From contig JBCCXA010000002.1 of the NCBI GenBank assembly GCA_039192515.1, forward strand, positions 1 to 64,000: a stretch of 64,000 bases of DNA, read 5' to 3'. The notes beneath the pieces are model-generated. The model made no database searches. It was given only the letters and a program-made list of their open reading frames with translations, and was not told the DNA's origin. Position 1 is the stretch's first letter. Every line of letters begins with the position of its first letter. The translations under genes were made by a program, and so were the position numbers. Positions 46,642-55,044 of the stretch are shown here, piece after piece. Origin of the DNA: Verrucomicrobiota bacterium. GTDB lineage: Bacteria > Verrucomicrobiota > Verrucomicrobiia > Methylacidiphilales > JBCCWR01.

Positions 46642-47207
46642 TTACGTCTCTCGGTTTAAATCATTTCCGAGTTTATTTATTGTATTTTGGAAAATCTCTG
46701 GCTCATCCAGAGCCCGACTCATCACTAGTGAGCCTTGAATGGTATTTAATGTATAATAGACCAGTCACTAGATTCTTGAATGGTTAATCCTGCATCCATA
46801 GCTATGATGCGAAGTTCATCGATAAGAGCTGAAATAGACTCCTTCAAAATTGCTGCGTGCGTGTAATTATTTAAGTCGTAGCTCATGGAGTCGATTACAC
46901 AAGGCAGGTGGCCTTGGCAGTAAAAATCTGAAAGTATACACTTAAATGTCTTCAATTTTTCTTCATGATTTAAAGACGTATTTTTGTTTAGAGCAGAAAG
47001 CTGTCTTTTTAGATTCTGAGAGGCCTGCTGGATCACAATATTTGCCATGGCTTGTTTACCATCAGGAAAGCGGTGATATAAACTGGCTCGTTGAAGACCT
47101 GTTGCCTCTGTTAGTGCGGTCATACTTGCTCCTTCATAGCCTAGTTTTCTGAATACTTCTGAAATTTTAGAAACAAGTTTGTCATCATCGATCTTGAATG
47201 TTGGCAT
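46642..47207 (-). pseudogene. TetR-family regulator, frameshifted near its C-terminus
   Basis: The N-terminal DNA-binding domain is intact: ISEVFRKLGYEGASMTALTEATGLQRASLYHRF (about 14-46) with ligand-domain residues after it, as in the AcuR/NemR-like group. The frame stops at 46746 after ESSDWSIIH. The family C-terminus NTIQGSLVMSRALDEPEIFQ is readable immediately beyond, but in another frame, up to a stop at 46642-46644. One inserted base near 46750 would give a normal protein of about 188 residues. Either a real mutation or a sequence error. An operator lies just upstream. Confidence 0.75.
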
Positions 47208-47216
47208 AGGATTTTA

Positions 47217-47232
47217 TACTGAACGTTCGGTA
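47217..47232. promoter_or_regulatory. probable TetR operator (autoregulatory)
   Basis: A 16-bp near-perfect palindrome, TACTGAACGTTCGGTA, with seven of eight pairs matching. It lies 9-25 bp upstream of the tetR start codon, where TetR repressors commonly bind their own promoters. I found no second copy before the SDR or Old Yellow Enzyme genes. Confidence 0.55.
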
Positions 47233-47354
47233 CAAAATGAACCCTTTTTACTATGTCTTAGTAATTTATCGACTCTCTGTCGCAAATTAAGTGGAACTGT
47301 TCTCTCAAAAGTATGTATAAGCATTTAGCGAGTAGACTAAGAGCAAGACATCAA

Positions 47355-48464
47355 TTACGAAGTTTCTGATTCTGCTAGGATAGGGAAATCCGTATAACCA
47401 GTAGACCCAGTTGGGCTATACCAGTCTTTCACATCTGCCTCTGGATTAAGAGCTAGGCCTTCTTGATAGCGTCTGATAAGATCTGGATTGCTGATGAAAG
47501 GTCGACCGATTGCAATCATATCTGCATGTCCGTCTGCTACAGCTGCCGTTGCTGTTTGTAAATCGTAGCCGCAGTTTCCCATCAACGGTCCATTAAAAAC
47601 TTTCCGTAAATCCCTTAAAGTCATGGCTTCTCCTAGCTCATGGAAGCCAAAGCCTAAACCATCCATGACATGTAGATAGGCCAAATGATATTGGTTGAGC
47701 TGCTCGGCAACATAGGCAAATTGCTCATGATAATCTTCAGATCCCATGTCATTAAATACTCCGTTTGGGGAGATTCGGACTCCCACGCGATTGGATGGCC
47801 AAATCTGCATGACAGCTTTGACAATCTCATCTAAAAATCGGTAACGATTCTCTTTACTACCACCATATTGATCTGTGCGATGGTTTGTTTTGGCTTGTAA
47901 AAATTCATCAACTAGATACCCATTTGCTGCATGGATTTCGACTCCATCAAAGCCGGCTTTCTTAGCACTTTCCGAAGCATTTCGATAATCTTCAACGATC
48001 CCAGGTATTTCATCTGTTTCTAATGCCCTTGGGGTTTCGGGGGTTTCTTTACCCTTAGGGGTATGCACATACTCCTGATTCATTTTTATAGCAGATGGTG
48101 CCACTGGCGGGTTCCCATGATGAAAACTACTGTGCGATGCTCTTCCGCAATGCCATAATTGCATAAAGATTTTTCCATTCTTTTTATGCACTGCATCAAC
48201 TACCTGCTTCCATCCATCAGTCATTTGGTCAGTATAGATTCCTGGTGATTGCACCCAGCCATTAGCTTGTGGGGATATGGTCGTTGCTTCTGTGATGAGA
48301 AGGCCTGTGTCTGCCCTTTGTGCATAGTATTTGGCCATTAAGGAATTCGCTACTCTAGATTCTCCAGCCCGTGCTCGAGTCATAGGGGCCATGGCCACTC
48401 TATTAGCTAGTTCAAGATCATTTAGTTTATAAGGATTTAATAGTTGTGATGTATTTGTATTCAT
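47355..48464 (-). CDS. Old Yellow Enzyme family NADH:flavin oxidoreductase (NemA-like)
   Basis: A 369-residue FMN-dependent ene-reductase. TIM-barrel markers: NRVAMAPMTRARAG, MQLWHCGRASH, the substrate-binding HAAN of GVEIHAANGYLVDEFLQ, and GNCGYDLQTATAA near the end. These enzymes reduce electrophilic alkenes, nitrate esters and N-ethylmaleimide. The start at 48464 (MNTNTSQLLNPYKL) is chosen because the upstream frame would overlap the SDR gene. It is 30 bp after the SDR stop and upstream of the TetR regulator, an arrangement like nemR-nemA electrophile detoxification. Confidence 0.93.
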   Translation of the reverse strand: MNTNTSQLLNPYKLNDLELANRVAMAPMTRARAGESRVANSLMAKYYAQRADTGLLITEATTISPQANGWVQSPGIYTDQMTDGWKQVVDAVHKKNGKIFMQLWHCGRASHSSFHHGNPPVAPSAIKMNQEYVHTPKGKETPETPRALETDEIPGIVEDYRNASESAKKAGFDGVEIHAANGYLVDEFLQAKTNHRTDQYGGSKENRYRFLDEIVKAVMQIWPSNRVGVRISPNGVFNDMGSEDYHEQFAYVAEQLNQYHLAYLHVMDGLGFGFHELGEAMTLRDLRKVFNGPLMGNCGYDLQTATAAVADGHADMIAIGRPFISNPDLIRRYQEGLALNPEADVKDWYSPTGSTGYTDFPILAESETS

Positions 48465-48493
48465 AATGCGCGTTAAATATAGATTTTGGGAAA

Positions 48494-49249
48494 TTATTGG
48501 GCGGTCCATCCACCGTCTACCGAGAGGCTGTGACCAGTAACAAAGCTTGAGGTATCCCCAGCTAGCCAGAGAACGGCATCGGAAACCTCATTGACTTTTC
48601 CGCTTCTCCCAATCGGATGAAAGCTATTCATGTATTCTCTTTGTTCGCCTTCCTTTCCGGCAAATCGATCTGCCATGTCAGTGTCAATAAGCCCAGGGGC
48701 TATGGCATTCACTCTAAGGCCTTCTTTTGCATACTCTAAAGCGGCTACTTTGGTAAGTCCTTCTACCGCATGCTTGCTTGCTACATAGATTGAGACTCCC
48801 GCAATCCCTACCTTACCCGCAACGCTGGAAACATTGATAATGGAACCTCCTCCATTCTCTAGCATTACGGGAATCTGGTATTTCATGGAAGCTAGCACGC
48901 CCCAGACATTGATATCAAAAATTCTGCGATAATCAGCCTCCTGAACTTCAGGAATAGGGCCGGCAATTTCTACCCCAGCATTGTTTAACGCAATGTCCAA
49001 TCTGCCAAATTTTGAAACGGTCTCCTCTACACTATCTTTGATCTGGTCTTCTTGGAGTACATCAGATTTAACAAAAAGCGCCTCACCGCCAACGTCCTGA
49101 ACTAACTTAACTGTTTCTAGTCCTTCATTCTCGCGGCGTCCTGTGACGACTACTTGTGCGCCCGCTTGCGCTAAAGTGATGGCTGAGGCTCTGCCAATTC
49201 CAGATGTGCCTCCGGTAATGAGTGCGGTTTTTCCCTCAAGTGTTTTCAT
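48494..49249 (-). CDS. short-chain dehydrogenase/reductase
   Basis: A 251-residue classical SDR. Cofactor loop TGGTSGIG (residues 12-19), NNAGVE, the active-site serine in INVSSVAG, and Y-x3-K in YVASKHA. The end DTSSFVTGHSLSVDGGW is the usual SDR C-terminus. GRREN after the second beta strand favours NADP(H). Substrate unknown. It is 30 bp upstream of the Old Yellow Enzyme gene in the same direction, probably one operon. Confidence 0.93.
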   Translation of the reverse strand: MKTLEGKTALITGGTSGIGRASAITLAQAGAQVVVTGRRENEGLETVKLVQDVGGEALFVKSDVLQEDQIKDSVEETVSKFGRLDIALNNAGVEIAGPIPEVQEADYRRIFDINVWGVLASMKYQIPVMLENGGGSIINVSSVAGKVGIAGVSIYVASKHAVEGLTKVAALEYAKEGLRVNAIAPGLIDTDMADRFAGKEGEQREYMNSFHPIGRSGKVNEVSDAVLWLAGDTSSFVTGHSLSVDGGWTAQ

Positions 49250-49571
49250 CGTATGTGTATCTCATTAAAGATTAATATAATTGACTGGTTGTCTACTTAT
49301 TAACTGCCTAAAAATAGAAGTGGTTTCTTTTGTATGGATTCCCGATTAATTCTTCTTTGAATTTTTTTTGCTTTTATAGCGGCAGTATGACTGCCGTCTA
49401 CACTAAAGTTGCTCTTCGAAATGATATCCAAAGGGCCGTAGGTTGCTTGATATGACTTAATTAATGAGTTTCTTTGGACGGTTATCATGACATGAACATA
49501 ATAATAGTATACTAATTAGTCAACTATTTATTTTAAAAAATAATTTATAAGCCATATTCTCGTTAGTATCT
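49250..49571. other. intergenic region between SDR and SRPBCC genes
   Basis: About 320 bp. It contains a short hairpin (CGGCAGT/ACTGCCG at 49380-49396) and an AT-rich palindromic tract near 49505-49525 that may be a promoter. A 62-codon minus-strand frame (49300-49488) has no recognisable family or ribosome binding site and is not called. Confidence 0.4.
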
Positions 49572-50495
49572 CTACTTGATAGGAAAGTGGACCTTAGTAA
49601 TGAGGGCATTCTCTGCCGTATTCTTGGGGCTATTCTCATAAATTTCAAATGGATGAATGTTGGTTTTCTGTTTGAGAATACGAGATTGCGAACGCATCAT
49701 CACTGCGGACCAGGCATTCCCGATATGCCGATAAGGTCCCTTGTGCTTCACAGTGTATACTTGGCAGCTTGGAATTTTTCCCATAGTGAAATCCTGTGGT
49801 ATGGAGCTAGTTTCCTGACTAAGAGGAAATCCTACAGTGTAGTTGCATGTTGCATTTACGATGTCCCATTTGTGGTAGATGGAAAAAGCTTTCACATCTT
49901 GCTGTATGCTTAATTCCTTGGATAGTGTGTTTAGTTTTTCAAAATCCTTCTCCATTTCTTTAGCTATTTCTTGGATTGGGCTTTGCTTACGAATACCGAT
50001 GTAGGAAAAGCCTGGAAATATTTCTTCTCCGATAAAAGTTAGGGCAGTGGAAACACTGCCTTTTTCTAAGTAATCTTTAAGCATGTTCAGACCTCGTAAA
50101 TAATCCATACCTACAGAGGCTCGCATCATTGGTTTCATCCAAAATAGAAAAATGGGAAGTGAACCATAAAGGGTCCAAGTAATCTTGATGTAATTATCCA
50201 CTGGTTCCAGGCGAAGGGTTACTTCAGATGACGATTTGAAGGGTTTTACAAAGGATATTTGGTATCGGATGATATGAGGCTTCTCTTCACTGGTGATTTT
50301 TATATCTCCTGTGCCAATGACTGATCCATCCCACGTGTAACTATTTCCATCTGAGGCATAGTCAAGCTGACAGTCAGGCTCAACAATGATCCAAGGAGAC
50401 CAGGCTGGCCATTGTTTGAAGTCTCGGAGAGTGTCATAGACATTCTCTTGTGAGGTATCTACGAGAATTGATTTGCTAACGATAAAAGAAGGCAT
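49572..50495 (-). CDS. SRPBCC-domain / GyrI-like protein
   Basis: A 307-residue protein of two ligand-binding modules. Residues 1-150 follow the SRPBCC (polyketide cyclase/START-like) fold: VSKSILVDTSQENVYDTLRDFKQWPAWSPWI and VTLRLEPVDNYIKITW. Residues about 165-307 resemble the GyrI-like / AraC effector-binding domain (SYIGIRKQSP, CQVYTVKHKGPYRHIGNAW). Both folds bind small hydrophobic molecules. No DNA-binding domain is present, so it is more likely a sensor or sequestering protein than a regulator. Function unknown. Confidence 0.78.
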   Translation of the reverse strand: MPSFIVSKSILVDTSQENVYDTLRDFKQWPAWSPWIIVEPDCQLDYASDGNSYTWDGSVIGTGDIKITSEEKPHIIRYQISFVKPFKSSSEVTLRLEPVDNYIKITWTLYGSLPIFLFWMKPMMRASVGMDYLRGLNMLKDYLEKGSVSTALTFIGEEIFPGFSYIGIRKQSPIQEIAKEMEKDFEKLNTLSKELSIQQDVKAFSIYHKWDIVNATCNYTVGFPLSQETSSIPQDFTMGKIPSCQVYTVKHKGPYRHIGNAWSAVMMRSQSRILKQKTNIHPFEIYENSPKNTAENALITKVHFPIK

Positions 50496-50563
50496 ACTTC
50501 ATCATCATCATTCCAGTTGTCATGGTCAAGTTGTAGAATTTATAGAGCGCTTCGCACAAAATG

Positions 50564-50591
50564 AAAAAGGGCAGATATATAACCTGCCCTT
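50564..50591 (-). terminator. intrinsic terminator of the aspartate aminotransferase gene
   Basis: Perfect 8-bp stem AAGGGCAG/CTGCCCTT (50567-50574 and 50584-50591) with a nine-base AT loop. On the minus strand it is followed by TTTCATTTT. It lies about 25 bp after the stop at 50617. Confidence 0.75.
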
Positions 50592-50616
50592 ACAATATAA
50601 AAAGCCGCTTAATCTC

Positions 50617-51774
50617 TTAGGCGCAGAAGTCTGCTAATCTGTCTAACCCCTTTTCAATGTCATCATTGCTGCAAGCGTAAGATAGGCGCACTGTATTGTC
50701 ATCGCCGAACGCAGCACCTGGCACAACGGCCACTTGTTTGCTTTCCAGGAGTCTTTCAGCAAAATCTGTGGATGCCATATTCATCTCAGAAATATCTACC
50801 ATGACATAAAAAGCACCTTGAGGTTTAACATAGCTTAGGGCATTAATACTATCTAGTTTCTGGCACATTAACTTGCGTCTTGCGTCGTAAGTTGTTCTCA
50901 TTTCATCCACACAATCTTGGGGACTTTTGAGAGCTGCCCATCCCCCACGTTGGGCAAATGAGGTTGGATTGGAAGTCGTATGGCTTTGCATTGAGTTGAT
51001 TGCACGCGCTAGCTCCGTTGGTGCAGCGAGGTAGCCGAGTCTCCAGCCTGTCATGGCATATGCCTTACTGAAGCCGTTTACCACTATGGTGTTATCATAC
51101 ACTTGTTTACTAAAGCTAGCGAGCGAGACATGCTTGCAATCGTCATAGACTAGTTTTTCATAGATTTCGTCAGAAAGAATCAAGATCTCCTCATCGAGTG
51201 CTACTTCAGCAAGTGCAGCGAGTTCATTCTCTGTATAGACTGTCCCCGTGGGATTCCCGGGGGAATTGATAATTACCATTTTGGTGAGCGGGCTCATGTG
51301 TTCCAAAAATTGGTCAGGTGTAAGCTTGTAAGCATTTTCTCTGTTTGTAGGAACAATGATAGGCTCTCCTCCTGCAACCCGTACCATTTCTGGATAGCTC
51401 AACCAATAAGGTGCAGGAATAAGAACTTCGTCTCCCGGATTAATAGTGGCCAGCAGGGCATTAAAAACAGAGTGCTTGGCGCCGCAACTGACAATGATTT
51501 GATGTGGTTCATAATCAAGGGCGTTATCTGTGTGCAATTTATCTGCGATGGCCTCACGCAGTTCGGGAATACCTGATGCGGGCGTATATTTTGTGAATCC
51601 GGCATCAATAGCACCCATAGCGGCTGCTTTGATATGCTCTGGGGTATCGAAATCTGGTTCTCCAGCTCCAAATCCTATCACATCCTCGCCACTAGCTTTG
51701 AGGGCTTTGGCTTTGGCAGATATGGCTAAGGACACTGACGGGGTCAAAGTCTTTACTCTGTCGGCTATTTCCAT
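50617..51774 (-). CDS. aspartate aminotransferase (class I, subgroup Ib-like)
   Basis: A 385-residue PLP-dependent aminotransferase that exchanges amino groups between aspartate (or related amino acids) and 2-oxoglutarate. Markers: GAGEPDFDTPEHIK, SPGNPTGTVY, DEIYE at 202-206, the Schiff-base lysine K237 in NGFSKAYAMTGWRLGY, and the C-terminal substrate arginine in NTVRLSYACS. The start MEIADRVKTLTPS is typical of bacterial AspC-type (subgroup Ib) enzymes. Monocistronic by its terminator. Substrate range not fixed by sequence. Confidence 0.94.
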   Translation of the reverse strand: MEIADRVKTLTPSVSLAISAKAKALKASGEDVIGFGAGEPDFDTPEHIKAAAMGAIDAGFTKYTPASGIPELREAIADKLHTDNALDYEPHQIIVSCGAKHSVFNALLATINPGDEVLIPAPYWLSYPEMVRVAGGEPIIVPTNRENAYKLTPDQFLEHMSPLTKMVIINSPGNPTGTVYTENELAALAEVALDEEILILSDEIYEKLVYDDCKHVSLASFSKQVYDNTIVVNGFSKAYAMTGWRLGYLAAPTELARAINSMQSHTTSNPTSFAQRGGWAALKSPQDCVDEMRTTYDARRKLMCQKLDSINALSYVKPQGAFYVMVDISEMNMASTDFAERLLESKQVAVVPGAAFGDDNTVRLSYACSNDDIEKGLDRLADFCA

Positions 51775-51897
51775 AAGTGATCCGTTATAGGTTAGGAAGT
51801 CGAGTTCGGCTAGCTCTTTATTAAATAAAACTCGCGATTCATATTTTGAGGATTTTGGAGTGTTCTATGCTTGTCTCATAGATCAAGATGATGCTCA

Positions 51898-52722
51898 ATG
51901 GGCCGGATGAGTGAGCCTTATGTTTTAGTTACAGGTGCGAGTAGCGGTTTAGGGGTTGGGTTTGCCCGAGCCTATGCGAAAAAGGGTAGATCCTTGGTTC
52001 TTACTGCTAGAAGGGAGGATCGGCTAAAGGCGCTAGCGGGAGACTTATTGTCAGATCGAGTCAAAGTTGAGACAGTGTCTATGGACTTGGCCGAAGTTGG
52101 TGCCGCAGCGAGGTTGCGCAAAGTTTGTCGAGAAAAAGGCTGGTGGATTGATGGAGTGGTTAATAATGCGGGTTTGGGTTTTCAAATTGATTTAAGGGAT
52201 CTTTCGAATGATCAGGTTTTGCGCATGATGCAGGTGAATGTTGTGGCATTTACTGAAATGATGCAGTTGTTTTTACCTGAAATGACTGCGCGTAAACGCG
52301 GATTTATACTTAACGTAGCTTCTACCGCAGGTTTTTCTCCTGTGCCTCATTTTTCTGTTTACGCAGCAACCAAAGCCTATGTCATATCGTTATCAGAGGC
52401 GGTTCATGAAGAAATGAAGACCCGTGGAGTAAAGGTTTGTTGTTTATGTCCTGGACCGGTTGATACTGAATTTCAACAAGCAGCCGGCGTTGATCCACGT
52501 TTTTTTGCGGCAACACAAGCGGTAGAACCGGTGGTCGAAAAAGGGCTAGCTTTGGTTGAAAAGGGTGCTGCTCTCGGCTGGAGCTCACTTTACCAACGGG
52601 TGTCTTCCTTGGCTATGGAATTAGCTCCGCGGGGGTTGAGAAGATGGGTAATTGGCCAAGTTATGAAGGCCTGTTTGCGTAAGGAGGCTGAGCGCAAAGC
52701 TGTGTTGAAAAATAAGCTCTAG
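51898..52722 (+). CDS. short-chain dehydrogenase (SDR), DltE-like
   Basis: A 274-residue classical SDR. TGASSGLG at the N-terminus, NNAGLGFQ, active-site serine in NVASTAGFSP, and Y-x3-K in YAATKAY. The RREDRLKALA after the second strand favours NADP(H). The C-terminal part is helical with basic residues (RKEAERKAVLKNKL). It resembles the DltE/YdfG-like branch of oxidoreductases with unknown substrates. GGTGCGAGTAGCGG-type loop is normal. It precedes the HPF gene by 60 bp on the same strand. Confidence 0.9.
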   Translation: MGRMSEPYVLVTGASSGLGVGFARAYAKKGRSLVLTARREDRLKALAGDLLSDRVKVETVSMDLAEVGAAARLRKVCREKGWWIDGVVNNAGLGFQIDLRDLSNDQVLRMMQVNVVAFTEMMQLFLPEMTARKRGFILNVASTAGFSPVPHFSVYAATKAYVISLSEAVHEEMKTRGVKVCCLCPGPVDTEFQQAAGVDPRFFAATQAVEPVVEKGLALVEKGAALGWSSLYQRVSSLAMELAPRGLRRWVIGQVMKACLRKEAERKAVLKNKL

Positions 52723-52783
52723 GTAAGGCTGTATAGGCGCGAATAAAATGGACGTGCTGTTTAGTTAGGTTAAGATAACAGTT

Positions 52784-53140
52784 ATGCGTATTCACTTAAG
52801 TGCACATGGTCTAAAATTAACTGCTAAATTAAATGCCTTCGTAGCTGATAAACTCTCGCATGTAGAGCACCTGACGGATGATATTATTGGTGCTCACGTG
52901 GTTCTAGTTCATGACGAAGGTGCGAAAGCCCCAACAAAACAGTATGGTGTTAAAGTGCATCTTGGAGTGCCAGGACCTGACATTCATCTCGAGCAGTATG
53001 ACCGAGACCTCCTAGCAGCAACTGATAAAATAGTAGACAAGTTAGCTAGACAGCTTCGTAAGCGTAAGACTAAACTCAAAGAAAAGGGTCGTCACAAACT
53101 TCAGAAGAAAAAAGAAAGAGATAAAAAATTCGGATCTTAG
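52784..53140 (+). CDS. ribosome hibernation promoting factor, short form (HPF/YfiA)
   Basis: A 118-residue HPF/RaiA-family protein: MRIHLSAHGLKLTAKLNAFVADKL at the start, then VHDEGAKAPTKQYGVKVHLGVPG, ending in a very basic tail. The single beta-alpha domain binds the 30S A- and P-site region in starved cells. The C-terminal dimerisation domain of long HPF is absent, so it is the short type that usually works with RMF-like factors or alone. No rpoN link: the sigma-54 gene lies 50 kb away, whereas in many bacteria it is adjacent. Confidence 0.9.
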   Translation: MRIHLSAHGLKLTAKLNAFVADKLSHVEHLTDDIIGAHVVLVHDEGAKAPTKQYGVKVHLGVPGPDIHLEQYDRDLLAATDKIVDKLARQLRKRKTKLKEKGRHKLQKKKERDKKFGS

Positions 53141-53341
53141 CGTATTTTACTAGCATTAATTTGAATTTCTTGTGGACAATCTGAGTCCAAAACTATCTTC
53201 ACAAAAGGTTCTTTGTAATAGCTGTATTCATCAATGTCAAAATAGCAGATGCGACATGCTTGACATGTGATAGATGGTTTTTACCTTTGTGCTTATTTAA
53301 TGATGCTTCAAAGTGAGAGTTTTCATTAATAGAGTTTTTCT

Positions 53342-54268
53342 ATGATAGAAGTTGAGCACCTAACAAAAAAATATGCCGGGGTTGAAGCAGTCCGGAATAT
53401 CAGTTTTCATGTTGAGAAAGGTGAAATTGTAGGATTCTTAGGACCAAATGGGGCGGGTAAAAGTACGACCATGAGGATTCTAGCAGGTTATCTGCCGGCT
53501 AGTTCAGGGAATGTTAAGGTCGCTGAATGTGATCTCCTTACTCAGTCTCTGGAGTTGAGAAAAAAAATAGGCTATATGCCCGAAAATGTTCCTTTGTATA
53601 AGGATATGAGCGTCCAGGATTTTCTGTCCTATCGAGCAGCTTTAAAAGGAGTGCGTAGAAAACAGTTGCGTTCATCTGTTAATGATGCCATGGATCGCTG
53701 CGCGGTTGCTGATGTTAGAAAGAAGCATATTGCTAAGCTGTCTAGGGGATTTAGACAAAGGGTAGCCCTTGCAGATGCTCTTGTGCATGATCCTGAATTA
53801 TTAATTTTAGACGAGCCAACAGCCGGTTTGGATCCTAAACAGATTCGCTCTGTTAGAGACTTAATCAAGGAACTGGGAACAGATCATACTATTTTACTTT
53901 CTACGCATATTCTTTCAGAGGTAGAAGCTATGTGCAGTCGAGCCATTATTATTAACAAAGGCAAAATTGAAGCCTCAGACTCCATACAAAACTTGCAAGC
54001 CAAGGTGGAAGGTGGTGCCTTAATTTTAGAAATTAAGACAAATAAGGAGAGTGCTCTCAGAGCTTTGAATGCATTAGAGGCAGTGGCTGTCACCAATGTT
54101 TTACAAGACAGCGAAGGTTGGCTGAAATTAGAGTGTCTAATAAAACCGGGTAAAGAAATACGCGGACCTGTGGATCAGCTTATAAAAGATAAGAATTGGG
54201 ACCTAAGAGAATTTCGCATGATCAAGGCAAGCCTGGAAGATGTTTTTGTGGAGCTAACAGAAGAATGA
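53342..54268 (+). CDS. ABC transporter ATPase, GldA-like
   Basis: A 308-residue ABC ATPase. Walker A GPNGAGKST at 34-42, the signature LSRGFRQR at 133-140 (variant of LSGGQ), Walker B LILDEPTAGLD with D157-E158. The C-terminal extra domain (about 230-300) is typical of GldA-like and other export ATPases. It starts a four-gene set with a permease, a GldG-like protein and a DUF4340 protein, a combination seen across Bacteroidetes and PVC bacteria. In Flavobacterium it supports gliding; here the function is unknown. Confidence 0.92.
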   Translation: MIEVEHLTKKYAGVEAVRNISFHVEKGEIVGFLGPNGAGKSTTMRILAGYLPASSGNVKVAECDLLTQSLELRKKIGYMPENVPLYKDMSVQDFLSYRAALKGVRRKQLRSSVNDAMDRCAVADVRKKHIAKLSRGFRQRVALADALVHDPELLILDEPTAGLDPKQIRSVRDLIKELGTDHTILLSTHILSEVEAMCSRAIIINKGKIEASDSIQNLQAKVEGGALILEIKTNKESALRALNALEAVAVTNVLQDSEGWLKLECLIKPGKEIRGPVDQLIKDKNWDLREFRMIKASLEDVFVELTEE

Positions 54269-54281
54269 TGGAGTTTGCTAA

Positions 54282-55034
54282 GTGAGTGCTGCCTTTTGGG
54301 TTCAGCTAAGACGCGAGTTAAGTGCTTTTCTGTTCTCTCCTTTAGCTTATGTTTTGTTGTTCCTATTTTCATTAGTCACAGCGGCCATTTTTTGGGTCAA
54401 TGTTCTTGAGGTCGCTAGAGGGCCTCAGCTCTATGGAATTATGCAGAGGTTTTTTCTCTCGGCTTTTTACTGGTTTTGTATTGTGACACTTATACCAGTT
54501 ATTACGATGAGACTTTTCTCTGAGGAATACCGAGCGGGCACTATTGAAATGTTACTTACAGCCCCTGTTTTGGAATGGGATATTGTGTTGGCGAAATTTT
54601 TCGCAGGTGTTTTTATGTATATTTTGCTTTGGGCGCCGACAGCTATCTATTTCTTAGCCTTTCAGGTAATTACAGATTTTACTATCCCTGTTCAATGGGC
54701 CGCTCTGGGGCTCTGCTATTTGATGGTTTTATTGATTGGTATGTTTTATGTCTCTGTCGGAGTATTTGCTTCGTCCCTAAGTTCTAATCAGATCATTTCT
54801 GCCGTCATTACTTTCACCTTCATTAGCTTGATGCTTTTTCTTCCTAGTGCGTTCACTCAAGATGCAGACGCTGATAAAATAAACCAAGTACGTTACTTTT
54901 TTTCCCCTTATCATATGTGGGAATTTGCCAGGGGAACCTTTGACACGAGGCCTGTGATCTTTCACCTGTCTGGAACCATGCTATTCCTGACATTGACTTA
55001 TGGTAATTTAATTTCGCGAAAATTTAAGTCATAG
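54282..55034 (+). CDS. ABC transporter permease, GldF-like
   Basis: A 250-residue ABC-2-type permease with six predicted membrane helices: AYVLLFLFSLVTAAIFWV, FYWFCIVTLIPVITM, VFMYILLWAPTAIYFLAF, ALGLCYLMVLLIGMF and further ones. The loop MRLFSEEYRAGTIEMLLTAPV between helices is the ABC-2 signature. GTG start at 54282 after the GldA-like stop at 54268. It should form the channel for the preceding ATPase. Substrate unknown. Confidence 0.9.
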   Translation: MSAAFWVQLRRELSAFLFSPLAYVLLFLFSLVTAAIFWVNVLEVARGPQLYGIMQRFFLSAFYWFCIVTLIPVITMRLFSEEYRAGTIEMLLTAPVLEWDIVLAKFFAGVFMYILLWAPTAIYFLAFQVITDFTIPVQWAALGLCYLMVLLIGMFYVSVGVFASSLSSNQIISAVITFTFISLMLFLPSAFTQDADADKINQVRYFFSPYHMWEFARGTFDTRPVIFHLSGTMLFLTLTYGNLISRKFKS

Positions 55035-55044
55035 AAAGGTCAGT

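Noticed and set aside
49300-49488. 62-codon minus-strand frame between SDR and SRPBCC genes
   Set aside because: No recognisable family, no ribosome binding site, and biased composition typical of an AT-rich intergenic region.
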